Shown here piece after piece: positions 30,140-42,700 of a DNA stretch of 64,000 bases (position 1 is its first letter; each line of letters begins with the position of its first letter). The stretch covers positions 194,531-258,530 of the forward strand of contig MNCI01038112.1 of NCBI GenBank assembly GCA_015680685.1. The letters run 5' to 3'. Source of the DNA: Gnetum montanum (lineage: Eukaryota > Streptophyta > Gnetopsida > Gnetales > Gnetaceae). Made by a program: the position numbers and the translations under genes. The notes beneath the pieces were generated by a model. The model did not search any database. It saw nothing but the letters and a program-made list of their open reading frames with translations, and was not told the DNA's origin.

Positions 30140-31312
30140 TGAAACACCACAAAATTTGGAGCTTAATACTTGTCCAACACCAAGCAAGTCCCCAGGACTC
30201 CAAACAACCACAGCTACATTTGGTCACAAACATGGAAACTTCGGAGATCAAATGCTTAATTTTTACTAAGTATGCAGTTCCAACGTGTACGCCCAGCGTA
30301 TACGCCCAAGTGCACAATACCAGCGTATACGCTCAAATGCTCAGCGTATACGCTCAAATTCACAGCGTATACGCCCGGCGTGCACGTCTAGTGTACACGT
30401 CTCACATTCACACCCTGCACGAACAACAAATGCATACGCCCGACGACAAGATCTCCAAAGACAGAATGAAGACAACACCGAAGAGCAAGAATTGAAGCAA
30501 GTCGGCAACCGTCAGTGTATACGCCCGCATCCATCAGCGTATACGCCCAACGTCCGCAGCATCTCCACCCAAGTCCACACGCCCTGCACATTCAGCATAT
30601 ACGCCCACCGTATATGCTGGCCTGATGCAGCGTATATGCCCAGCATATACGCCTAACAGATGTAATATATTATATTTTTGTAAAGTGTACGCATCTGGTC
30701 AACGTGCCACGTGTCTCCTAACTCGAGTTTAGCGTAACAACCGGTATAAAAACCCTGATTTTCCACTTCAACAGGGTCAGTTGGCAAAAATCCCAGAGAT
30801 ACCTAGGAGCAATTACGTTGTGCACCAGAGCCAAAATCCTCTCACGCTGGAAAACCTGTACGCCGTGCGTAGTCTCTATGCCGCGCCTACAGCGTATACA
30901 AGCCTAGTTGTCCCTGCATTCACCGGGGCTTTTCATCCGCCTTGTGTTCACCACAACTGCGTTAGACCAGTGCACTGTACTTTGCCTCTGTAATACCATT
31001 GTTTACAGTTTATGCTAATTTCTTGCATGTTTTCTATTTACGCTCGTTTACGTTTACGCCCTGTCCATATCTGCTACATCGTTTATGCTCTCGTTTACAC
31101 CCGTTTACGCTGTTTACGCATAACCCAGCGTATAGCATTTCGGCATACGTGCGGGTAAATCATTGTCTGATCCGCGTGCGGACCACCAAAGGTACTCTGC
31201 CTTCGTGCATTCCAACTCGCCCTCAGGCGAAGGCAGGGTCTTCTGTGCGCGTCCTGCGATCCCACGGTCTTTGTTTCCTTCCAGCCGGTGACCGACGATT
31301 TCAGGTGGTACA
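30140..31312 (+). repeat. 3' LTR of element C (1,173 bp)
   Basis: TGAAACACCACAAAATTTGG ... GGTGGTACA. About five exact CGTATACG palindromes remain (30295-30370, 30537); several positions that are CGTATACG in the 5' LTR are CATATACG or CGTATATG here, as expected from CpG decay. TATA box at 30745-30752. Confidence 0.95.
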
Positions 31313-31317
31313 ATATC
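31313..31317. repeat. Target-site duplication of element C, right copy (ATATC)
   Basis: Repeats 13172-13176. Beyond it the antisense gene of B continues. Confidence 0.92.
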
Positions 31318-31370
31318 TAACACAAAATCATATAGCAGTTAACAAATCATAGCACCTTGACAACACTTAT

Positions 31371-32407
31371 CCATCGGCATAATACATGGTGCTAGGTTGG
31401 TTCTGAAAATAGGTGATCAGATGATGAGCTACGAACAACGTGTTGTAGGCATCATAACAATTAAACCTGGGCATCTCCCAGATCCAAGATAAGCGCCTCA
31501 AACCCTTGATGTGCTATTCACAATCCCTCCCACCTACGGCCTCGATTGATTCATCCATAAGAAACGTTAAGATGCTCTATGTTGACCCAACCAGCAGCGT
31601 TTCCAAAATTGTAGTAGTCATCTCAGTCGATAGATGCAACCAAACAATTACGCTAAAGTTACGCAACAAAAACTGCAGGAACTCCCATGCACCTATTCAG
31701 AACCAAACTGCCTCTCCCCCTACATGAGCATGGGGAGGAGGAACATTGGCCAAGGGGACATTTAGATAGCATAGAATGCCCACAATGTCCAAAACGATCA
31801 GAATGGGCCTTAGCGTGATCCTTTATAATAAAACACATTGCCATTAGAAAATAGTTTAGACCTGCTAACAATGCCAAAAAAAATTGAAAAAGCTCACAAG
31901 AATCCGTTATGCAACACTGAGGTCTATCTATGACAACGGCGAAAAGGTAATACGACATATCGCCCTAGTGTAACGCACAACAATTACGGGCAAGACAACG
32001 AAACCCCGCTTGTGCTACGCAAGGGTAAAAACACCTAGACTCCTGATCAATTACGTGTTGTGTTTGTACAACATTACTTGCGATCACCCAAACCCTTACG
32101 ATGGTGTAAGGTCTATCTCTGATAATGGCGATGGAGGTAATATTACAAACTCCCATAGCGTAACTAACGCAAGCAGGTATTGACACCCAGCACATTGCAC
32201 ACTTTCGAAACAAATACAAATTATAGTACAATGATAATGAAAATGACCCAACGCATATATCACACAAGGAAGGTGAAGAACGACTTACTGGACGAGTGGA
32301 GAAGCCTCTCGAGTTTTGACTCACGCCTTCGAAATTTACCCCAAACTTTCCTGTACTTCATCAATCCTAGCCAACTTGGCATGTTTTCGTTTAGTCTTTG
32401 GTGCCAT
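31371..32407 (-). pseudogene. Antisense gene of element B, exons 1 and 2
   Basis: Exon 1: 32407-32289 (119 nt, phase 2), starting ATGGCACCAAAG (MAPKTKRKHAKLARIDEVQE), donor CCA|GTAAGT. D has MAPKVKGKNAKLAKIDKV. Intron 1 is 468 bp. Exon 2: 31820-31371 (450 nt), acceptor TATAAAG, with ILIVLDIVGILC, GAWEFLQFLLRNFSVIVW and NTLFVAHHLITYFQNQPST: the NIF/HAD-like domain. Its donor is decayed (GG|ATAAGT where D has GG|GTAAGA). Stops occur in both exons. Exon 3 lies beyond element C at 13143. Element D starts 195 bp upstream of the ATG, in the presumed promoter. Confidence 0.8.
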
Positions 32408-32596
32408 TGTTACGCCTGAATAACCTTTACAAAATCATCAACATACGCTTTCCTTCTGCTTTAGCCTAACTCAACTTCACTACACTTGTAGTTTACCTTG
32501 AGGACGAACCATCTACTTATAAGCATGATAGTGAAGACTTGTTGTTTTCATGTCCGATCAGTGTGGAGCCTTCCCGAAGTGTAGTAATGTCAGTTG

Positions 32597-32601
32597 GACA
32601 T
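32597..32601. repeat. Target-site duplication of element D, left copy (GACAT)
   Basis: GACAT immediately left of the D 3' LTR, repeated at 50580-50584. Confidence 0.9.
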
Positions 32602-34100
32602 TGTAACAACGGAAAACGTCAGTTGCTGGAAATACCAAACGAAAGTCCATGTACACAGTTCTAACCCCGAATCCGTGCGAGGACCATGCTGGAGAGAAAA
32701 CGAATCTGAGGTGCCCTAAATGGTCTTGTTGATCAGACAAGGACTTACCTGATCAGTAAAAATTTTGTGATATTTAGATGACAAACTGATGGTTCTTTAT
32801 GAGAAGATATAATATTGTTAACTCCGAAGATAATTGAAAACGATGTAATCGATTTCAAGCGGTTTTCGAGATTCATGTAAATAGGAGACAAGAGATTAGA
32901 TTTAGAACGCAGGAAATCCCAAGATCTGGGATTCAACTCACGAACCAAATATATTAGATACAATGATTACAAGCATACTTCGATTTAAGCAAAGTACACG
33001 CCAACAACAAGAAGGTTGTTCAAAGATGAAGCAAGCAAAGGTCGATCTACCTTGTTCTAGCGGATTTGTGTACAAGGAGGTTGGTCCCGAAGCAGAATGT
33101 CCACCAAACAGCTATTCCTAACCAAAGGTTCTTACTGATCATTGTTGATATTCTTGCGATTACTGATCCTCTTTGTTTTCTTGTTACTCCTTACTAAAAT
33201 TTGTCAACAATTGTCAATGGAAGAAAAAAAATCGTCCACAAAGAAAATCTGTTAATCTTAGGAGAAATTTTTTGCCAACCCTTTGATCTTTGTCGATTAG
33301 AGTATTTATAAGATTAGGGTCAGGAGAAAAATGTGGTTTAGATGACACATGTCCTGAACCTGCACAATGTCGTTGACTTGATGTGTTTGTTGTTGAAGCT
33401 TGCGGCGCCATATAGCGTAGCACATCGTAAAGCACTATTGTTTGGGCTTTGGTGATAAGTTGTTCTTTGATTATGCTGCAATACGCTAGAGAGCATATCG
33501 TGACATTTGAACTGCTGATGCTCGTATTATACTACTTTTTTCTTTGTTTGTATTACGCTGCACCATGCCAGATTATGTTGCATCATGCTAAATTACGTCT
33601 CATAGCGTAATTCAGAGTAAAATAGCGAATCCTGTGAAAAATGGAAGTGTTGTCATCGTGCTTCCTCTATTTCTGATTAATCCTTCTGGGGTTTTATTAC
33701 ACCACACTGCGTAACGTAGTGTAATAGGCCCCTTAACCGAGAAAGAAAACCTGCTAAAATGTGTGGCATGCTGCAGATCATTGTCTAAGCCTTGAGATTT
33801 TTGCTCGATCGTCAAAGTATTGAATGTTTGCCATCTTTGATGTTGCGGTGGACTGCCTTTGACATTATGCTACGTAACGTGATGTTACGCTATGTTGCGT
33901 AATGCAGTGTAGTATGCTAAAAGTTAAGATTTTTGAAACATAGAAAACTCGCAAAGTTGAAGGCTTGCTGCCGTGCACCCATCGTTTTGTTCTATCTTCT
34001 GAAATTTAATTGTACTGTGCTACACCTTGTCGCGACTCCTTGCTTGAATCGCTAGATTTTTCCAAACCGTCGAGGCCTCAAAATGTTTATGGTGTTTCAA
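32602..34100 (-). repeat. 3' LTR of element D (1,499 bp)
   Basis: On plus it begins TGTAACAACGG and ends ATGGTGTTTCA. Aligns with 49036-50579. Reversed TATA box TATTTATA at 33303-33310. Contains reversed TACGCTATG-type motifs, for example around 33870-33910. Confidence 0.93.
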
Positions 34101-34118
34101 TGACCCCTCTTTATTGAC
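34101..34118 (-). other. Polypurine tract of element D
   Basis: On the minus strand AATAAAGAGGGGTCAT directly before the LTR start. Confidence 0.75.
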
Positions 34119-35682
34119 GTTTAGAGGGCTTGCCTGAAAGATGTCGACAAAGAATATGAAACACCAGAGAGGTAAAGGCACCAACAGCGTCCATCGGAGA
34201 TTACTCAAATGTCACTCTATCAAACCTGGAAGTGCAAAAGCAGGGTAGGGAAAAAGCGTAGAAGGGATTTTATATAAGTAAGAGGAGGGAGGTTCGGGGA
34301 AGACTTAAGCATGTGAACATGAAACTTTTGCGAACAAGTCATTTTGTCCTTTTGCGAATGTATTTGCGAGAGGTTACGCCATCATATTGTATATGAAGGG
34401 CTTGCGCGGACGAGCTGTGTTCTGCCAGCGTGGCTTGGATGAGTTGTTTTACATCCATTTTGCCAAGCTTTGCCCCCCTTTGTTTTAACTACATTCCACT
34501 AGGCAAGTTGCGTTGCACTAGTTCATGGACACGATGATGCAAAAGAATTTTATTGAATGTTCATGCTCTTTACAATCCAAGAAGAGGGTAAAGGCGATTG
34601 TGAGGACAAGGGAAGGAGGAAGCGAAGTAAGGTATCTAATGGGGGGAGAGCTAGGGTTTGCACTCCTAAGTAGCTAGGCTAGTCTAAGCAACCACTTTAG
34701 GATGCTGTGACACCTCACCTTCTAATGAATGCATTCTCAATCAACATTGTCGTACCAAGTAACTTGCAAAACATAACAGAAAGCAGAACGCAGAAGCAAT
34801 CATCCTAATCGCTAAAGAGGGAGGCTGTTGAAACAAGTGTTGTCCAAAGGGAAAAGGAGAACGTATGCCACAAAACAAGGACCATAACAAGGAGTAAGGG
34901 TCCCAATTTTGATGCCGTGGTTCATGAAACCACCATCAATAGCCACATTCATCTTGCTCAAATGACTGGGCAAAGAACAAGTCAGATGAATTTGCTAAGC
35001 TGAAGTTTGGTAACGACGATGGATGGGGGCCGCTGAGACTATGGATGACCATAGTTTCTTCGGTGCCCCAAGTGGTGAAGTTGATCCTAGGAGCTGCAAC
35101 TACAAGGCAGCTATCGTAGCAACATCTCCGAGGGGTTATTAGCATGCCTTTCAGCCTATTCAAGGAATCAGTAGGATGCCAGTGAGGTAGAGACGTTGCA
35201 TTTATTTCAATGCCTTACCCATTCCATCTGGTAGGGATGTAGTGCAAGAGTGATCACGCTCGCTTGCTTTGTGGATTATCTATTTACGGGTTCTAGTTTT
35301 CAGTCCTGGTTGATTTTTGTTGCTGGTTTTAAACCTTAGCAGGCTGTGATCCCGGTTTAATGTCTGGGCAGACTGAAACCCACTAGTTTTACATCGTAGC
35401 GGATGGTGGAAGAGCTAGTTTATGGTCCCAGCAGACCGTGTTGTGGGTATCAATTTTATGTCGTGACCCAGAGATAAGTCTATGCTGGTTTAGTATCTCA
35501 GTAGACATATGCTTACCTTGCCAGTTTCACGTCATGGCGGATAGTCAAAAACTTTGCCAGTTTAGCATCTTGGCGAACGCATGAAAGGAATGCCAATTTT
35601 ATGTCATAGTGGATGTATACAACTTTGCCAATTTTACATCATAGCAGATGTTTATTACCTTGTGTTTGAGTTGATTCAATGT
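34119..35682 (-). other. Non-coding 3' region of element D with TAAACT array (iii)
   Basis: No credible gene. 34880-35150 is similar to 54880-55130 in B, so it is an element sequence and not host DNA. The reversed TAAACT units lie at about 35280-35650 (on minus: CCGCTATGACGTAAAACTGGCA-like units at about 40-60 bp spacing). Confidence 0.6.
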
Positions 35683-36900
35683 TTAGACGTAATACTGCTT
35701 CAAGTACAGATGATTCACTAGGTTCGGGTGCTCGTTGCCGTCAATATCCGCTAACTTGAATGCTCCATTACCGTATGTGCCGATGACCAAGAAAGGGCCT
35801 TTCCAGTTTGCAGAGAATTTGCCTACTGGTTCACGAACGACCTTGAGAACTAAGTCTCCTTTCTTGATCGATCGTTAATGCAAGTTGTGCCAATTCTTTT
35901 GTCTCTGTTTATCCTGATATCTTTCAATGGTGTCGAGCGTCTGGATGCATTTCTCCTCCACTAAGTCTAAATCCATGATTCTAAACTCATTGTGTTGAGT
36001 CTCATTTATAATCGTGGAGAGGACCATTCATAATGAGGGAACCTGTAATTCCAAGGGCAACACTGCTTCGGATCCATAGACTAAGCTGTAGGGCATTCTG
36101 TCTATAGTTGTTCTACATGTCGTATGATATGTCCATAGCACGTAGAGGATTTTTTCATGCCATCATTTTTTGTTATTTTTGAGCATCTTCTTAAGTAGAT
36201 TGATAATTACTTTGTTTGTTACTTCTGCTTGACTATTTGCTTAAGGGTAATAGGATGAAGAAAAAGATTGCTTGATACCAAGATTATCGCAAAAATATTT
36301 GATTTCTATGCTACTAAATTGTGGCCCGTTGTTAGTCACAATAGTCATAGGAAGTCCAAATCTAGTTACAATATTGTCTAAGATGAAATGGTAGACTTGT
36401 TTAGATGTAATCTTCCATAGGGGGATAGCCTCAACCCACTTTGTGAAGTACTCAGTGGTGATGATAATGAAATTATGTCCTACGGAAGATTTAGGCACGA
36501 TGGGACCTATGATATCTAGTCCCCACCATTGGAATGGCCAAGTAATTTGTGTAGTATGTAACTCGGTTGGTGACACGTGTATTAGTTTTGCATAATGCTG
36601 GCACGTAACACACGTCTTAACTTTGGTAAGGCAATCTCTTTCCATGTACGACCAATAGTACCCTAGGCGCCTGATTTTAGCGGCATGGCTCGCGGGGCTA
36701 CATGTCCTCCACACANACCTGATTTTAGCGGCATGGCTCGCGGGGCTACATGTCCTCCACACAGCCCCTTGTGGACTTTGCTAACTATTTACTGTGCTTG
36801 ATCATTATTAATGTAGGTTAGCAATACCCCATCGAAAGAGCATCTACAGAGAGTACTATATCCGATGATGACGTATTGCCTAGCACGCTTGCGCACTACA
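35683..36900 (-). pseudogene. Integrase of element D
   Basis: Minus-strand integrase. CVTCQHYAKLIH is the second half of the zinc module; the first half lies at the duplicated joint (36716). WWGLDIIGPI keeps the first Asp. The second reads VTNNGPQF, so Asp is Asn. The Glu region reads SQAEVTNK. The C-terminus GPFLVIGTY ... NHLYLKQYYV ends at the stop 35685-35683. Several stops. Upstream are the AQKD, RARQYVII and LCRCSFDGVLL blocks that in B and C also precede the zinc module. Confidence 0.85.
36670..36763. other. Assembly joint: single N at 36716 with 46-bp duplication
   Basis: 36670-36715 is repeated exactly at 36718-36763. Confidence 0.8.
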
Positions 36901-39243
36901 TCTTTTTGTGCATGTGTTAGCTCGTGTGGTGGTTCGCCATGTAGAAGGTAAGTCTTAATGTTGTCATACCATTCTAGCATTCCCTCCATGTTTAATGAAG
37001 AAAGCTGCATTGCTTAAATGACCGGGTCTGTACATTCCATCATTAAAGTGGGCCAAGTGGCAAAAAAGTGTGGTGGCACGTTTAATGCCAATGTTGCCAG
37101 TGCATCGGCCACAACGTTTTCGTTACACGGCACGTGTGAGGCATTGATTGTCACAAATTGTTTCAGGAGATCTTTAGCCATATCATAGTAGGGTTGTAGA
37201 TGCATAGCTTTGCAGGCGTAGACTCCTGTGATTTGATTGATGACGAGCATCGAATCGCCTCGGATCATAGGTGTTGAACGTTGCGTTCTCTAGCTATCAA
37301 CAATCCTTTGAAGAGCCCCTCATACTCTACTACATTGTTTGTACAAGGGAAGGCCAAGCGGTAAGCCAATGGATGCACATCCTCAGGGGAAAGTGTAATA
37401 CCAGCAGCAACACTGCCGCCTCTAGTAGTTGAAGCTCTGTCAAAGTATAATGTTGCTTCAAGTCCTGTTGATACAGGGCTTAAACTATGTACATGCTCAT
37501 CTGGAAATTATGGCTCTATTGTAGCATGATCTTTAATAGGTGATGTCGCTAGCTGGTTAGTTATAGCCTGACCTTTGGTGGATGATTGGTCAACATAATG
37601 TAAATCAAATTCGGATATGATAGCTTTCTAGTGAGCTATCCTACTACTCTCATACAAGTTGTTTGAGATAGCCTGCAGAACGTTTTTTTTACAAATTATG
37701 TTGACCTCACTGCGGAAAAGATAATGCCTATATTTTTTAACTGCAAAAACCAATGCCAAATAGTTACGCTCCACTTCATTGTACCTTGTTTCATACACAA
37801 ATAGAGCATGACTGAGGTAATAAATAGGGGCTTCTAACCCATCGTTCCTTTTTTGGCAAGGTAACGTAGCTATAGACACATCTGAGTTTGCTAGATAAAT
37901 GTAAAAAGGCTGATCCCTTTGTGGCGGGAAAATAGTTGGTAAGTGTTGTAGCTCCCTTTTTAAGTCGTCAAATGTATGCTAGCAGTCATTGGTCTATTCA
38001 AAATTAACACCCTTCTTGAGGAGATGTTGCATGGGATGTAATTTATCTGTTAACTTCAAAATGAACCGCCTGATAAATTGTAGTTTGCCCTACAACCCAC
38101 GTAATTCCTTAAGGTTTGTAGGTGGCGTTAACTCAACGATGGATTTAACCTTGTTAGGATCGACTTGGATGCCAGTCTCTGATACTTAAAACCCCAACAC
38201 GCATCTGGTCTTGACTCCGAACACACATTTCTTTGGGTTGAGTCATAAGTCGTGTTTGAGACATCGTTTAAGGACTAACTTCAAGTCTTCTAAATGATCT
38301 TATGACTTTATAGATTTGACAGCTATGTCATCTACATACTCATTCAATCTCCCTATGAGGTAGTCGCTAAAGATGTATGTTATGGCTCATTAATACGTTG
38401 CCCTGATGTTTTTTAGCCCAAAAGGCATCATAGTGTAACAGAAAGTCCCCCANCGTTTTTTAGCCCAAAAGGCATCATAGTGTAACAGAAAGTCCCCCAA
38501 GGCGTCATGAATGTTGTGGTCAATTGATGTTCTGGGTTAATACGAATTTGATTATAACCTAAGAAACCATTCATAAAGGATAGAAGCACGTGATCGGCTA
38601 TTGTATCAATCAATTGGTCGATACTCGGTAATGGGAAATTGTCCTCAATCATGGCTTTGTTGAGATCCCAAAAGTCTATGCAGATGCGTATGCCTCCCGT
38701 TTTCTTAGTAAAAACTATGATGTTGGACACCCAGTCTGAGTAATCAACCACGCGAATGAAACCAGCCTGATATAGCTTGGTGATTTCATTACACACTACT
38801 AGCATGATTTATAGCTTAATCTTTCATGCCTTCTGTCTAATTGCTTTGATGCATGGGTCTAAAATTATGTTATGTTGTATTAATCTTGGGTCTAATCCCG
38901 ACATGTCTTCATATGACCACACAAATACAGTAGCGTTATTTTGGAGCACTTGCATTATGCCACTCTGTGTCTATTGGTCTATAAGGGAACTAACCCTGAG
39001 AGTTTTATTTTTTCCTTTATGTGTAACCATAAGGATCTCGTTGAGAGGGTCCTTGGTCACATCACCAGCCTCTAGGTCCAGAGTTCGGGCCAGATGTTCT
39101 GGCTAATCTGGGCATATTTTTGATGTTGCTATCCTTGCGTCACAAAGGGAAGGGTCTATTTTTATTAGCGTGTAATTAAGCTATCTAATGGTCTCCCTAT
39201 ATGGGCCTATTAAGGTTAAGGGTGTGGATAAATCTGCCTCCAT
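36901..39243 (-). pseudogene. RT - RNase H - archaeal-like RNase H of element D
   Basis: Starts at 39243 (MEADLSTPLTLIGPY), 12 bp after an acceptor-like TTTTTTACAG, as in B and C. RT blocks: RICIDFWDLNKA, SFMNGFLGYNQI, FGLKN (at the joint 38453) and YVDDIAVKS (about 38335-38310, catalytic motif intact). RNase H: FYIYLANSDVSIA ... FRSEVNIICKKN (37900-37680). Second RNase H: LYFDRASTTRGG, where the usual Gly is Arg, and NENVVADALATLAL (about 37120-37090). Many stops. A single TAAACT unit (AAGACCTTAAACT on minus) lies at about 39325-39350. Confidence 0.87.
38408..38499. other. Assembly joint: single N at 38453 with 45-bp duplication
   Basis: 38408-38452 is repeated at 38455-38499 inside the RT gene. 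Confidence 0.8.
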
Positions 39244-39792
39244 TTGCGACTCGCCCTGTAAAAAATGCCAAAAATGGAAGTTGTACATTATTTTTCTGCG
39301 TCAAGGTTGCATATTAAAGAGGCTTCCAGTTTAAGGTCTTAGTGGACCGTTACAAATATGCACAATTTATAAAACGATGATGAGCTAGGCTTCCTAGATG
39401 CTAGCGTATGAAATAAGATGAAAGATGCGACGTGGCGTGTCTAGCGTGTTGTGAAATTTGAATCTTTGTATAGACCGTAGTTAATGCGGTTGGATTACGA
39501 GATGATAAATTATGTATTAGTTTAGGGTTGTTTTGGACCATGATCCATACGATATCTACAAAATTAATGCCCTGGTCTTCATGTTTCATGTCATACTGAC
39601 ACCAGCATTTTAGGAAAGTTCCACATCGATCGGGCAGAAAGAAAAGTTAGCTTTAAGCATTTTGTTTATTAACCGGTGGCTCATACTCAAAACAGGTTAC
39701 AAATATCATGAATTTGGATCTGGCTATAGCAGAAAAGGAGTGGAAGCAAGGCGTAAATAGATGATTTTGTGAAAACTCTTTCGATTGCAACT

Positions 39793-42700
39793 ATGGCACC
39801 AAAGGTTAAAGGGAAGAATGCTAAACTGGCAAAGATTGACAAAGTGTAGGAGAGTTTGCAGCGGGCTTCGCAGGCTAGAGTCGAGGCTCAGGAAGTTACT
39901 CTGCTTAACCGTTAAGTCGTCGTCCACTCTTTTACACTATTGTTATATTTGTTGTAGCATTGTAGTTATATGTATTTTTCTGAATGTGCATGTTGCGTTG
40001 AGTGTTAATATCTGTTTACGAAAACTAAGCTATTGTGGTTTGCGATATTACCTTTGTCTTCACTGTTGGAGACGAACCTCATATTGTTACGAGGGTTTAG
40101 GTAACATTGAGTAATACTGGGCAAACGTAGTGTATAATCGAAAAATCTAGGTATTGTACCTATGGGTAGCATAATCAGGGTTTTGTTTTCTTTTCCTTCA
40201 TTCCCGTAATAGTTACATGTTACGCTAGAGTAATACGCAGTGTTGCTTTCATCGTCGTTGTCAGAGACAGACCTTGAGCTGTTGCAAGGGTTTGGGCAGT
40301 TCTGGCCATGCGTTTCCAGTGGAATCTGTAATTTTCTGGGAATTAGAAGAACCCTATTGTAGCATGATGAATGTTCATGTCTAAATGTTTTGCCTAATAG
40401 TAATACGTGTTCATTGTGCAGTATTATGTTAAAGCCCGTCCTAATCATTTTAGACATCATAGGCATTCTATGCTGCATGCATGTTCCTACGGCCAATGTT
40501 CCTCCTTCTCATGCTCGTATAAAGGAGGAGGCGGTGTGGTTCCGAAGGGGTGCACAGGGGTTTTTGCAGTTTTTGCTTTGTAATTATAGCATAATCGTGT
40601 AGTCGTATCTACCAGGTGATGTAGCTACTGCTATTTTGGAGACGCTACTAGTTGGTTCAACACAGAGCATCTTGGCGTTCCTGACAAACAGCATGATTGA
40701 AACTGTGCAGGTGCAAGATCGTGAACAAAGCGCCAAAGGTTTGAGGCATTTGAGCTGGGTCTGGGAGATGCCTAGATTCAACTGTTATCATGCCTACAAT
40801 ACTCTGTTCGTGGCCCATCACCTCACAACCGACTTCCAGAACCCACCTGGTACCGTGTATTACGTAGGTGGGTAAGAATTTAGATTTGTGTCCTTTCGAT
40901 GTGTGGAAACACGCTAACTACTATTTAAATTTACGTTGAGCATAAAGATTTCACTCATCTTCCATGATGTAGATTCTTCATCAATGACATCGGTCTCCTG
41001 GGCGATAATGATACATTGTCATTGACTGAAAGGGCTATAAGTGAATTTACCTCTATTAGCAACGTACGGGCCGCTGTCATGGGACAACTAGCGTTCGAAA
41101 TTCCAAAATACCCAACCTGCTATGCTGACTTCTTTTCTAGATGTAGAAATCTTGGATGGCTCGATACGAAATGGACCTTGGATCCTCCCTTCACTATCGT
41201 AGACGTGCAAAGGAAAATCCCTCCGTTTCCTTTACCATTCAGACCTGGTAAACTCTATTATGATGCTGAATTATATCAATGTTATCAGTTAGTGATGATA
41301 TATGAAGTTGTCTCATTTTTTGTTACCTCAGCTTAACTATTATTTTATGTGAGTAGTCAGTGAATCACGGGAGATCACAATCATGGCTTCTGGTCGCGAG
41401 GCGAGAAATCTCTTTTTCCGCTATGGTGATATAAAGGAGACACAATGTTGGCTTGACCATAGAGCGGCCCCAGTTGTTTTGACCAATAACCTTTGGGAGG
41501 CTGGACTGATGGACCTCTTCTTGGCCATAACCCCTGATGTTATTACAGGTGAGATGTTGACCTTATTCAACTCCTTTAGTGAAGAAGCTGAGCATCTCTG
41601 CATACGCATGTGTAAATTTTGACATCAACGCTCAGTTGTTCGCCGATCTCTTTGGGGTTCCCTCCGATGGCTTTCCTATAGAGGAAAAGATGAAGAGGAG
41701 CACTAAGTACTAGGAAGAGATAGAGGAGTGGCTAGGGGTTAAGAAGAAGGCTAAAGGAATTCCTGCCAATGGGATCGAGTTGGAAGTGGCCAACACCATT
41801 TGCCCCCTTTTCTGAGCCTGGGCCTTCCATAAGATCCTCTCCCAAGGGAGATTCCTCACTATCGAGCAGGCCCAAATTATGCAAGAGGTTATGGAGGAGG
41901 GGACGTGATTCAATTGGGTCAGCTATTTTGCCAAAGGCCTGGGCGTTGAAATGGTCAATCTTCGTAAGAAGCTTGAGTCCCATTTCAATGTGCATTTTTT
42001 CTTTTTCATAGCTTGCTTCCGACATTTTGTCGAGTTTCTGGTAGTCCAAAGAAATGGAGTCTGGGTGCAGCAGGACCATAGCCAAATTTCTAAACCGTGG
42101 ATTTCCCATGTTTTCAGCACTATCCGGTCACAAAACCCTCCTGAAGGAATCGGGAAGTCGTTGTCAGTAACGACTAGAAACATGGTGGCACCTCGAACAT
42201 GGGGTCAAGATAGCGTGGGTGGTGCGCTCCCCTTCTACACTAGCAATGCATCGAGGGGGAAGTGCCTGGCAACTGAGATTGTGGACTCGTCGATGCCACG
42301 GAAGAAACCTTGTTTGACCGAGGACCCTATCGAGCCAGCGAGTGGTGTGAGGCAGAAGATGCAGGTCAGGTTTCTTAGGAGTAATCCTCTAGCAGGTAAG
42401 CAAAGAAATGTGCTAATAATTACAGTTATGTTGTGTATAGATACTTTTGTGTTGCATAATATTTGTTGAACTCCTGTGTTAACTGAGGATGTTGTGTGAC
42501 AGCGAAGGAGAAGGCTGTGGAAAGGTTAACCCTTGAAATAGGGGCTATGGTCTTGTGGTGCGAGGAAGAGGCCCCGCTTTGGAAGAAGAGGCTCCAGTCG
42601 AAAAGGCAAGCAGCGTGCAGGTCCCTGCGTGCGAGAAGGGAGCAAAAGTGGAAGATGCCAAAGTCCTTTCGGCCAATACAAGAAGAGGTAAATGATTTAT

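Larger units (their letters stand above)
13177..31312 (+). mobile_element. Element C (18.1-kb Tat/Ogre-type gypsy element, best preserved)
   Basis: Complete element: 5' LTR, PBS, leader, gag, PR, antisense gene, RT-RH-aRH, integrase, PPT, 3' LTR, with an exact ATATC duplication. It lies in intron 2 of the antisense gene of B. The LTRs differ at roughly a dozen positions, plus one short indel, in their first 230 bases by eye, so the insertion is not recent. PR is open; gag, RT and INT each carry a few stops, and the first integrase Asp is Tyr. One assembly gap lies in gag (16023), so the true length is about 0.3 kb shorter. Confidence 0.95.
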
